Part shown: positions 1 to 11,169 of the stretch, one piece after another
Layout of the letters: the number at the start of each line of letters is the position of its first letter
How positions within the stretch are numbered: position 1 is the first letter of the stretch
Source of the DNA: Solirubrobacteraceae bacterium
GTDB taxonomy: Bacteria > Actinomycetota > Thermoleophilia > Solirubrobacterales > Solirubrobacteraceae
NCBI GenBank assembly: GCA_030149625.1
Contig: JASLHP010000344.1
Span: 1 to 12,635 of the forward strand
Length of the DNA stretch: 12,635 nt
Direction: 5' to 3'
Program-made: the position numbers and the translations under genes
Notes under the pieces: generated by a model
The model's database searches: none
Seen by the model: the letters and a program-made list of their open reading frames with translations, nothing else
Told to the model about the DNA's origin: nothing

Positions 1-15
1 TCCCTAAGAGCCAGA

Positions 16-39
16 GCCCGCGGCCGAATACCCGCGGGC
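16..39 (-). terminator. Probable factor-independent terminator after csrA
   Basis: A perfect 8-bp GC-only inverted repeat (arms 32-39 and 16-23, 8-nt loop 24-31) begins 11 nt downstream of the csrA stop. In the minus-strand transcript the stem is GCCCGCGG/CCGCGGGC, followed by a moderately T-rich tail (TCTGGCTCTT). There is no long U tract, as is common for terminators in high-GC actinobacteria. The stem is seen directly; the terminator role is inferred from its place and direction. Confidence 0.5.
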
Positions 40-50
40 GCGCGACGGCG

Positions 51-320
51 CTAGGAGCCCTCGCCGAGTTCGTGCAGCGACTCGTCCACGCCCGCGCCGT
101 CCTGTGCAGGCGCGCCGCCATCCTTCGCCGCTGCTGCCGCCGCCGGGGCGCTGCCGCCTTCGCGGTGGATCTCGAGGTAGATCTCCTTGCGGAACACCGG
201 CACCCGCTGCGGCGCCTGGATCCCGATGCGCACCTTCTCGCCCATGACCGACAGCACCGAAACCTCGATCTCGTCCCCGATCATGATGCTCTGGTTGGAC
301 TTGCGCGTCAGAACCAGCAT
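51..320 (-). CDS. csrA: CsrA/RsmA-family carbon storage regulator with extended C-terminal tail
   Basis: An 89-residue CsrA, an mRNA-binding translational regulator that acts as a dimer on GGA motifs near ribosome binding sites. Residues 1-51 match the family closely: MLVLTRKSNQSIMIGDEIEV at the N-terminus, VRIGIQAP at 30-37 and VFRKEIYLEI at 42-51. Arg6 and Arg44, the usual RNA contacts, are present. The start at 320 is chosen over an upstream in-frame start at 485 because the family begins exactly at MLxLTR and a purine-rich Shine-Dalgarno (GAGGAAGG, 331-338) lies 10 nt upstream. That Shine-Dalgarno contains AGGA, so autoregulation is possible. The tail from residue 55 on (Gly/Ala-rich, then acidic) is longer than in the 61-residue E. 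coli protein. csrA is uncommon in actinobacteria and usually accompanies flagellar genes and fliW, neither of which is visible here. It is divergent from the 514 gene. Confidence 0.93.
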   Translation of the reverse strand: MLVLTRKSNQSIMIGDEIEVSVLSVMGEKVRIGIQAPQRVPVFRKEIYLEIHREGGSAPAAAAAAKDGGAPAQDGAGVDESLHELGEGS

Positions 321-479
321 TTTGGGTGCACCTTCCTCGTTGCCGTTTGGCGACCCGGCGCAACCCCAAACCGCCGGAACGCGAAGCATAGTCGCAGGAC
401 CGGGGGAACGCGATACAAATTTCTGAAACGTCCCCGGCTGAGCGCAACGATCGGGGCGTCGTACGCGCTCTGCAGCGCC

Positions 480-495
480 GCGCAAGCGCTTGCGC
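480..495. promoter_or_regulatory. Perfect 16-bp palindrome, LacI-family-like operator
   Basis: GCGCAAGCGCTTGCGC is a perfect dyad centred between 487 and 488. It ends 18 bp before the start codon of the 514 gene and abuts a weak -10-like hexamer (TAGTCT, 496-501). The core AAGCGCTT fits the AANCGNTT pattern of LacI/GalR/PurR-family operators (the PurR site has the form CGCAAACGTTTGCG). The palindrome is seen directly; binding by a LacI-family repressor is inference. It could instead act as a hairpin in a leader transcript, or serve the divergent csrA promoter. Confidence 0.4.
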
Positions 496-513
496 TAGTC
501 TCCCGGACCGTTC

Positions 514-1083
514 ATGCCCCGTAAATCTCTGCGACCGCACCTCAACCAGATCCGCGCCTGGGTGCGGCAAGGGCGAACCGACGCCTGGGTCGCCCACCAG
601 CTGGAGGTCACCGTCCGCGACATCGAGCAGTTCAAGCGCCAGAACGAGCTCGTCAGCGACGACGATGCGCCCGAGACCAATGGCGGCGCCGGCGAGTACC
701 CCGAGGAGATCGATCTCCGCGCAGAGGACGACGCGCTGATCGCCGCCGAGCTCGAGGCCGCGGAAGCCGAGGCTGCGCGCGTCGCTGCTGAGCGCGCCCA
801 GCAGCAGGCCGAGTCAGGCGAGAACGACGACGATGACCCCGGTGCCGCCACGCCCGCACGCAAACGCAGCCGCCGCGGTGGACGCGGCCGGCGCTCGGCG
901 ACCCGCAGCACCGGCCCACTCGAGGGCACCTTCGACCACGGCGAGGAGGGTTACGGCCTGTGGCTCGATGCCGCAATCCAGGAGAACCCCATCTACGCCG
1001 AGCACTGGGCCGGACACCGGCCCGTGGAGGTCGAAGTCGAGGAGGACCGCATCGTCATCCGCCGCAGCGGCGACGACGAGTAG
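514..1083 (+). CDS. Uncharacterised charged protein with HTH-like N-terminus and conserved-looking C-terminal domain
   Basis: I do not recognise a named family for this 189-residue protein. Residues 8-46 look like a small helix-turn-helix (LNQIRAWVRQGRTDAWVAHQ, then LEVTVRDIEQF), resembling the DNA-recognition part of recombinase or resolvase HTH domains. Residues 48-110 are very acidic and Ala/Glu-rich with probable coiled-coil character (about 70-100). Residues 116-131 are a basic stretch containing RRGGRGRR. Residues 135-189 form an apparently folded end with aromatic residues (GYGLW, ENPIYAEHW) and alternating VEVEVEEDRIVI strands. The layout fits a DNA- or RNA-associated protein, but that is inference. 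The ATG at 514 has no strong Shine-Dalgarno and lies behind the palindrome at 480-495. It is the only plus-strand gene and converges with the 1088 gene. Coding is supported by coherent domain layout and GC-rich third positions. Confidence 0.8.
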   Translation: MPRKSLRPHLNQIRAWVRQGRTDAWVAHQLEVTVRDIEQFKRQNELVSDDDAPETNGGAGEYPEEIDLRAEDDALIAAELEAAEAEAARVAAERAQQQAESGENDDDDPGAATPARKRSRRGGRGRRSATRSTGPLEGTFDHGEEGYGLWLDAAIQENPIYAEHWAGHRPVEVEVEEDRIVIRRSGDDE

Positions 1084-1087
1084 CTCG

Positions 1088-1438
1088 CTAAGCCTCGGTG
1101 AGCGTCCTACGGCCACCCGCGTAGTCGGCGGCATCGCGCAGATACCTCGCGAAGGCAGCGTCGATCACGATGCCCGCCTCCCACGCCCATGGATCCTCCG
1201 GCGCCAGCTTCATGGCGATCTGCTGGCACCACTCGGTGCCAGCTTCGTAAACGCTCACGAGCTCCTGCGTCGCGAAGCGGCCGCCGAGACGCCTGCGCAG
1301 CTCAGCCACCAGCGCATCCGTCACGCGCTCCAGCAGCGCCTGGCGCGCCGCCGGCGCCGACGCCAGGCGGCGCTCACCCTGCTGCCATTGGTAGATCGCC
1401 GTCTCGAACGACACGGTGGCCGAGGCTAGCAGCGCCAC
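1088..1438 (-). CDS. Conserved-looking 116-residue protein of unknown function downstream of ftsB
   Basis: The predicted soluble protein begins MALLASATVSFETAIYQWQQ and contains a helical segment ERVTDALVAELRRRLGG (about 36-52), then FATQELVSVYEAGTEWCQQI and APEDPWAWEAGIVIDAAFAR, ending in RDAADYAGGRRTLTEA. There is no signal peptide or membrane segment. I recall similar uncharacterised proteins next to ftsB in Solirubrobacterales, but cannot verify this. The frame stays open far upstream into ftsB and eno. The GTG at 1438 is chosen because it is the only ATG/GTG/TTG between the ftsB stop and the conserved-looking region. Its Shine-Dalgarno is weak (GCGAG). It probably follows ftsB in an operon (89-nt gap containing the 24-bp duplication). 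In other actinobacteria a DUF501 gene commonly occupies this position, but the sequence does not resemble DUF501 to me. It converges with the 514 gene. Confidence 0.75.
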   Translation of the reverse strand: MALLASATVSFETAIYQWQQGERRLASAPAARQALLERVTDALVAELRRRLGGRFATQELVSVYEAGTEWCQQIAMKLAPEDPWAWEAGIVIDAAFARYLRDAADYAGGRRTLTEA

Positions 1439-1493
1439 TCGGACGACTCGCGCTCGCCGCCGACGCTCGGGTCGCTGAAGGCGCTGCGTGAAG

Positions 1494-1541
1494 CGCGCAA
1501 GCGTCAGTCGTCCGGCACGCGCAAGCGTCAGTTGTCCGGCA
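1494..1541. repeat. 24-bp tandem duplication across the ftsB stop codon
   Basis: Positions 1494-1517 and 1518-1541 are the same 24-bp unit (starting CGCGCAAGCGTCAGT on the plus strand) with one difference, C1509 versus T1533. The unit read first by the transcript (1541-1518) contains the last residues and TGA stop of the FtsB-like gene. The second copy carries a duplicate in-frame TGA at 1504-1506. Because the unit is 8 codons long, losing or gaining a copy would not change the reading frame. Seen directly in the sequence. Confidence 0.95.
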
Positions 1542-1884
1542 GGCCGCTGATCACGTAGGCTTGCTCGCCGCTCTTGATCATGCCCAACTGGCGCGCCTCC
1601 GTTTCCAACGTGCCCGCGCGCGTCAGCCCTTCGCGCTGGCGAACCAGCGCGCCGTGTTCTCGCTCCATGCTCGCCACTGCGGCATTGTCGTGACGCGACT
1701 GGCGCCAGGTCGAAAGCATGTGCACGCCAGCGCTCGCGTACAGGTAGAGCAGCGCCACCAGCACGCCCAGCATCGCCACGCGCCCCAGCCTGTCCCAGCG
1801 CACACGCGCGCCGAACGCTCGCAGCGGCCGATTCCGCGAGGCGCGACGTGGAGCGCCCGGGCGGGCTGCGGAGGCGGCCGGCAT
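1528..1884 (-). CDS. ftsB: FtsB/DivIC-family septum formation initiator
   Basis: A 118-residue bitopic division protein. The FtsB/DivIC family links FtsL and FtsQ/DivIB and helps activate FtsWI septal peptidoglycan synthesis. Residues 1-33 are a basic cytoplasmic tail rich in Arg, 36-54 a single membrane segment (VAMLGVLVALLYLYASAGV), 58-92 a probable coiled coil (RHDNAAVASMEREHGALVRQ), and 97-113 the family signature EARQLGMIKSGEQAYVI. Length and layout are typical of actinobacterial members. The ATG at 1884 is preferred over upstream in-frame starts because GGAG lies 5 nt before it and because it avoids overlap with eno. It lies 56 nt after the eno stop; the eno-ftsB order is classical in actinobacteria and supports the call. 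DivIC is the equivalent name in Bacillus and cannot be separated from sequence alone. The stop codon lies in the 24-bp duplication. Confidence 0.9.
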   Translation of the reverse strand: MPAASAARPGAPRRASRNRPLRAFGARVRWDRLGRVAMLGVLVALLYLYASAGVHMLSTWRQSRHDNAAVASMEREHGALVRQREGLTRAGTLETEARQLGMIKSGEQAYVISGLPDN

Positions 1885-1940
1885 GCCTACTCCGATTCGC
1901 GGCCGCCCGCGAACATCCTGCCGGCGATCGCGGACCGCCG

Positions 1941-4410
<2,470 letters not shown>

Positions 4411-4419
4411 GACGCGGGC

Positions 4420-4425
4420 ACTCTA
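4420..4425 (-). promoter_or_regulatory. Candidate -10 element of the parvulin lipoprotein gene
   Basis: On the minus strand TAGAGT lies 9 nt before the GTG start, in the most AT-rich part of the mfd-lipoprotein gap (4411-4457). There is no Shine-Dalgarno between it and the start, so a leaderless or nearly leaderless transcript is plausible. No good -35 hexamer was found at 16-18 bp. Inference from position and TANNNT form only. Confidence 0.3.
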
Positions 4426-4457
4426 GCGGAAAGAACTGCACGTTGCTTAACGAGTTT

Positions 4458-8008
<3,551 letters not shown>

Positions 8009-8012
<4 letters not shown>

Positions 8013-8689
8013 GACCCCGCTCCGGGCGCCGCAGACCCGCCATGCGGCGCGCCGTCGCCGTCTGCCGGCACGTCGAGCACCACACGCTCGACGTGCTCGA
8101 CCGCACGCTCGAGGAGCTCGGCGATCTGCGCAGGACTCTCGCGGAAGCGGCCCAGCACGTGAGCCGAGACGACCTCGGGGTCGGTCGAGTCGGGACGCCC
8201 GACGCCGACGCGCACGCGCATGAAATCCGCGCCGCCCAGCTCGCGCTTGAGCGACTTCAGCCCGTTATGGCCCGCCAGCCCGCCACCGAGGCGCGTGCGC
8301 ACGTCGCCGAACGGCAGGTCGATCTCGTCGTGCACCACCAGCACGCGCTCCAGCGGCAGCCCGAACGCGCCGCGCGCGGGGCCAACCGAGCGCCCCGCGT
8401 CGTTCATGTAGGTCTGCGGGCACAGCACAGCCACACGCGGCGCCGGCCGGCGCTCTCGCGTGCCCGTGCCGAGCAACTCGCCTGGTGCGCCCGCATGCGC
8501 GCGGCCTTCGACGAGGCGCCCACGAAAGCGGTCCTTTGCGCGACCCAGCCCCCAGCGCTCGACGAGCTCCTCCGCCACCGCGAAGCCGATGTTGTGCGGC
8601 GTGCCCACGTACTCGCGGCCGGGGTTGCCCAGACCGACGATCAGCCAGTCGACAGGTCCGCCTCCGCCACCGCCGAACGGGCGTCGCAG
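8009..8689 (-). CDS. pth: Peptidyl-tRNA hydrolase, apparently initiated at CTG
   Basis: This enzyme hydrolyses peptidyl-tRNA released from stalled ribosomes. Family motifs are intact: WLIVGLGNPGREYVGTPHNIGF (15-36) with Asn22 and catalytic His32, CPQTYMNDAGRSV, VVHDEIDLPFGDVRTRLGGG with Asp121, and GHNGLKSLKREL. The rplY TAG at 8696-8698 is in the same frame as pth. Between that stop and the GLGNPG motif there is no ATG, GTG or TTG; the first GTG (8608) would remove the conserved strand and Asn22. The CTG at 8689 is chosen because GGGGAG (8699-8704) lies 9 nt before it, giving 226 residues. A second CTG at 8644 lacks such spacing. A Gly6 run precedes the domain and a Gly/Ala-rich tail extends it beyond the usual length near 190. 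The stop overlaps the mfd start (GTGA). Family assignment is certain; the start is not. Confidence 0.93.
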
Positions 8690-8695
8690 GGGCTG

Positions 8696-9367
8696 CTACT
8701 CCCCGCCTGAGGAGTCCTCGGAGCCGCCGTCGCCGCTGTCCTGCGCGCTGTCCTCACCCACGACGCCGGTCTCAGCTTCGATCTCGTCGGCGGCGTCACT
8801 CTGCAGCCGCGGCGGTGACAGCGTCGCGACGACGGTTTCCTCGAGGTCATCCGTCAACGTCACACCCTCCGGCGCTCTCAGCGCGCCAAGCAGAATCGTC
8901 TCGCCGATCTGCAGCTCGCTAACGTCGTGCACGATCGACTCGGGGATCGCCGTCGGCAGCGCTTCGACGTTCAGCTCGCGCGTGATCTGCTCGAGCACCC
9001 CGCCCTGCTTGACGCCCGGCGAGTCGTCGATCCCCACGAGCTCCAGCGGCACAACAGCGCCGATCGCCTCGTCGAGGTTCACGCGCAGCAGGTCCACGTG
9101 GATCGTCTCGCCTCGCACCGGGTGACGCTGCGCCTCCTTGAGGACCACCGGTGTCGCTTTCTTGCCGTCCACGCTCAGGTCGAGCACCGCGCCCGCGCCA
9201 GCGAGCGCATGACGCAGCTCGCGCTCGTCCGCGTCGAAGCCAAGTGGCTCGTCGCTACCGCCGTAGAGCACTCCCGGCACGCGTCCGCTGCGGCGCAGGC
9301 GGCGCACCGCGCGCGAACCGGCGGCGGCGCGGCTCGTGACGTTTAGCTTGGTGGTCGTGTCGGCCAT
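8696..9367 (-). CDS. rplY: 50S ribosomal protein L25, general stress protein Ctc type
   Basis: A 223-residue two-domain L25 (TL5/CTC form), which binds 5S rRNA in the central protuberance of the large subunit. Residues 5-93 form the L25 RNA-binding domain, with LRRSGRVPGVLYGG (24-37), VVLKEAQRHPVRGETIHVDL (74-93) and following strands. Residues 100-187 form the CTC C-terminal beta domain (VPLELVGIDDSPGVKQGGVL, LNVEALPTAIPESI). Residues 190-223 are an acidic Ser/Asp/Gly tail, as in other actinobacterial members. The ATG at 9367 begins the usual MADTTTKLNV; longer in-frame extensions run through the repeat array and are not credible. No Shine-Dalgarno is visible, but TACAGT lies 12 nt upstream. 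The end of the gene carries the presumed Shine-Dalgarno for pth, so the two are likely translationally coupled. Confidence 0.97.
   Translation of the reverse strand: MADTTTKLNVTSRAAAGSRAVRRLRRSGRVPGVLYGGSDEPLGFDADERELRHALAGAGAVLDLSVDGKKATPVVLKEAQRHPVRGETIHVDLLRVNLDEAIGAVVPLELVGIDDSPGVKQGGVLEQITRELNVEALPTAIPESIVHDVSELQIGETILLGALRAPEGVTLTDDLEETVVATLSPPRLQSDAADEIEAETGVVGEDSAQDSGDGGSEDSSGGE
8699..8704 (-). promoter_or_regulatory. Shine-Dalgarno for pth inside the rplY tail
   Basis: On the minus strand GGGGAG overlaps the last Gly-Glu codons of rplY, directly before its TAG. It is 9 nt upstream of the CTG at 8689. This is the main evidence for the unusual pth start codon. Confidence 0.5.
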
Positions 9368-9379
9368 GGGCGACTGCAG

Positions 9380-9385
9380 ACTGTA
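9380..9385 (-). promoter_or_regulatory. Candidate -10 element of rplY
   Basis: TACAGT on the minus strand lies 12 nt before the rplY ATG, in the short gap between the repeat array and the gene. No Shine-Dalgarno is present in that gap, and any -35 region would fall inside the first repeat unit. Inferred from the TANNNT form and position only. Confidence 0.3.
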
Positions 9386-9391
9386 GCAACG

Positions 9392-9546
9392 GCCGCGCCT
9401 CGGGCAAGGCCGCTTGTCGTTCGCCGCGCCTCGGGCGAGGCCGCTTATCGTTCGCCGCGCCTCGGGCAAGGCCGCTTGTCGTTCGCCGCGCCTCGGGCGA
9501 GGCCGCTTGTCGTTCGCCGCGCCTCGGGCGAGGCCGCTTATCGTTC
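9392..9546. repeat. Five perfect-length 31-bp tandem repeats between gene 9538 and rplY
   Basis: Units are at 9392-9422, 9423-9453, 9454-9484, 9485-9515 and 9516-9546, with no spacers. Only two positions vary: unit position 15 is A,G,A,G,G and position 25 is G,A,G,G,A. All other bases are identical. Each unit contains the imperfect to perfect dyad GCCTCGGGC(A/G)AGGC, which forms a 5-bp stem with a 4-nt loop. The unit length is not a multiple of 3, so the array does not encode a protein repeat. The absence of variable spacers excludes CRISPR. Unit 5 holds the stop codon of the 9538 gene and unit 1 ends 24 bp before the rplY ATG. Seen directly; function unknown. Confidence 0.97.
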
Positions 9547-10104
9547 GGCCGCCGGCGTTTCTTCTTCTTCTTCGCGTTCGAGCCTCGACGGCTTCGTGCA
9601 TCTGCCTTCGCCGGCGATCGGCGCACTGATCGCAAGCAGGTGCACGTGGATGCCCGCGAGGAAGTCGCCGGTGCGGCGCACCTCGACGCACTGCACCACC
9701 GGCGGCGTGCCGATCGCGGCCCACGCCACGCGCGTCTTGCCGGTCGCGCCGGACCACGCGTACGCGGTTGGAGATTCGAGCTGAAGCAGCTTGATCGCCC
9801 CGGTCCGACGCAGGCGCGGGTTGCTCGCATCGGTCTTCGCGACCGCCAGACACGACGGGCTCTCGCGGCAGCCGTCGAGCCCTCCGAGCATGCCCGCGAG
9901 ACTGCCCGTCGCCTCTGCCTGCAGCAGTGCCACGACGTCGGTGCGTTCAGCGTTCTCGACGCTCAGGAAACGTGCGAGCAGAGCCCCCACGAGCAGCACC
10001 GCGACGACGCAGACGGCGAGCAGCGCGCGCAGCAGACGACGGTGGCGTGGCGCCAGGCCGCGCCACCAGGTGCGCGGGCCGCGCGCGTCCGCGGCCGCGG
10101 GCAT
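9538..10104 (-). CDS. Membrane-anchored protein of unknown function between prs and rplY
   Basis: I do not recognise a family for this 188-residue protein. A short basic cytoplasmic N-terminus (RTWWRGLAPRHRRLLR) is followed by one membrane segment at about 25-46 (ALLAVCVVAVLLVGALLARF). An extracytoplasmic domain of about 125 residues follows. Cysteines 79, 85, 139 and 169 lie in that domain (DGCRESPSCLAVAK, VVQCVEVRRTGDFLAGIHVH, GRCTK), so two disulfides are possible. The C-terminus is acidic, with five consecutive GAA codons (Glu178-182). The ATG at 10104 directly follows the prs TAG, which implies translational coupling. The TAA stop at 9538-9540 is inside the last 31-bp repeat unit. The gene's place in a glmU-prs-rplY-pth block suggests an envelope-related accessory role at most. 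Reading-frame quality, a clear membrane segment and coupling to prs support it as real. Confidence 0.82.
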   Translation of the reverse strand: MPAAADARGPRTWWRGLAPRHRRLLRALLAVCVVAVLLVGALLARFLSVENAERTDVVALLQAEATGSLAGMLGGLDGCRESPSCLAVAKTDASNPRLRRTGAIKLLQLESPTAYAWSGATGKTRVAWAAIGTPPVVQCVEVRRTGDFLAGIHVHLLAISAPIAGEGRCTKPSRLEREEEEETPAAER

Positions 10105-11169
10105 CTAGAACAACTGATTCTCGCCGCCGAACACCTCGCTGACCGAGTCGTCGACGAAGATACGGCGGATCGAGTCGGCGAGCAGCTCCGCGCACGGCAG
10201 CACGCGCACGTTGTCCGGGCGGTCGGCGCCGATCGGAATCGTGTCCGTCACGACGATCTGCTCGAGGCCGGACTCGGCGAGGTTGTCGAACGCGTCACCC
10301 GAGAACACCGCGTGCGTGGCCGCTGCGTAGACGCGCTCGGCGCCTTCCTCCATGACCGTTTTCGCGGCCGCCTTGAGCGTACCCGCAGTATCGATCATGT
10401 CGTCGACGATCACCGCCGTGCGGCCTTTGACGTCACCGATCACATAGCCGATCTCCGCGACCTGCTGAGCGGGGCGCTCCTTGTCGAGGATCGCAAGCTC
10501 GGCGCCGATCTTCGATGCGAAGTTCTTGTTCAGCTTCACCCTGCCGGCGTCCGGCGCGACCACCACGAGGTCCGGCAGGCCGAGGTCGGCGAAGTATTGC
10601 GTGAGCATGAACAGCGCAGTCATGTGATCCACCGGCTTCTGGAAGAAGCCCTGGATCTGGCCCGCGTGCAGGTCCATCGTCAGCACCCGGTCCGCGCCCG
10701 CCGCCTCGAGCATGCGCGCCACCAGGCGTGCCGAGATAGGCTCGCGTGGCGCCGACTTCTTGTCTTGGCGGGAGTAGCCGAACCATGGCGTGACCGCGAT
10801 CACGCGGTGCGCGGAGGCGCCGACGGCCGCATCGATCATGAACAGCAGCTCCATCAGCGAGTCGTTCGCCGTGACTCCCGTGCGCGGGTTGCTGCACGTG
10901 GACTGAACGATGAACACGTCGGCCCCGCGGATCGAGTCCTCGTAGCGGCAGTACACCTCGCCGCCCGAGAATGTCTTCAGCTCGACCGGCCCGAGGTCCA
11001 CGCCGAGCTTGTCCGCGATGTCGATCGCAAGCTGCGGGTTCGCGCGCCCGCTGAACAACATCAGCCGCTTGTTGTAGTCGATCGGCAGGCTCGCCCGCGA
11101 GTACTCGGTGCGCGTGTCGATCGCACTCATCTCATCACGCAGTGTAAACGTCCGCTTGCGATCAGTCAT
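10105..11169 (-). CDS. prs: Ribose-phosphate pyrophosphokinase (PRPP synthetase)
   Basis: A class I PRPP synthetase that transfers pyrophosphate from ATP to ribose 5-phosphate, feeding nucleotide, histidine and tryptophan synthesis. From the 11169 start it has 354 residues. Motifs: RLMLFSGRANPQLA (35-48), FSGGEVYCRYEDSIRG (67-82), TPWFGYSRQDKK with the catalytic flexible loop (127-138), REPISARL, MDLHAGQIQGFF with metal-binding His168 (165-176), VVVAPDAGRVK, and the PRPP loop VDDMIDTAGT (255-264). The ATG at 11169 overlaps the glmU stop by 8 nt. A second in-frame ATG at 11130 (341 residues) would bring the length closer to the usual 315-330, and the promoter-like sequence at 11141-11169 favours it. 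Neither start has a strong Shine-Dalgarno. The stop abuts the next ATG (TAGATG). Confidence 0.97.
   Translation of the reverse strand: MTDRKRTFTLRDEMSAIDTRTEYSRASLPIDYNKRLMLFSGRANPQLAIDIADKLGVDLGPVELKTFSGGEVYCRYEDSIRGADVFIVQSTCSNPRTGVTANDSLMELLFMIDAAVGASAHRVIAVTPWFGYSRQDKKSAPREPISARLVARMLEAAGADRVLTMDLHAGQIQGFFQKPVDHMTALFMLTQYFADLGLPDLVVVAPDAGRVKLNKNFASKIGAELAILDKERPAQQVAEIGYVIGDVKGRTAVIVDDMIDTAGTLKAAAKTVMEEGAERVYAAATHAVFSGDAFDNLAESGLEQIVVTDTIPIGADRPDNVRVLPCAELLADSIRRIFVDDSVSEVFGGENQLF
11141..11169 (-). promoter_or_regulatory. Candidate internal promoter for prs
   Basis: On the minus strand ATGACT (11164-11169) and TACACT (11141-11146) are separated by exactly 17 bp and each matches the TTGACA/TATAAT consensus at 4 of 6 positions. 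The in-frame ATG at 11130 lies 10 nt past the -10, so a transcript from here would be nearly leaderless. This would give prs expression independent of glmU. Inference from spacing and match only. Confidence 0.3.

Noticed and set aside
187..426. Plus-strand open frame of 79 codons overlapping csrA
   Set aside because: It is antisense to csrA and has no Shine-Dalgarno or recognisable protein features.
9392..9546. CRISPR array
   Set aside because: The units are contiguous with no variable spacers, and no cas genes are nearby.
9414..9853. Upstream extension of the rplY frame through the repeat array (starting at 9853)
   Set aside because: It encodes Arg/Pro-rich repeats overlapping gene 9538, and L25 homologues begin at the MADTTTKLNV start. 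The 31-bp period also shifts frame between units.
10089..10100. 12-bp perfect palindrome CCGCGGCCGCGG near the start of gene 9538
   Set aside because: It lies in Ala-rich codons of the coding sequence. GC-only palindromes of this size are expected by chance at this base composition.
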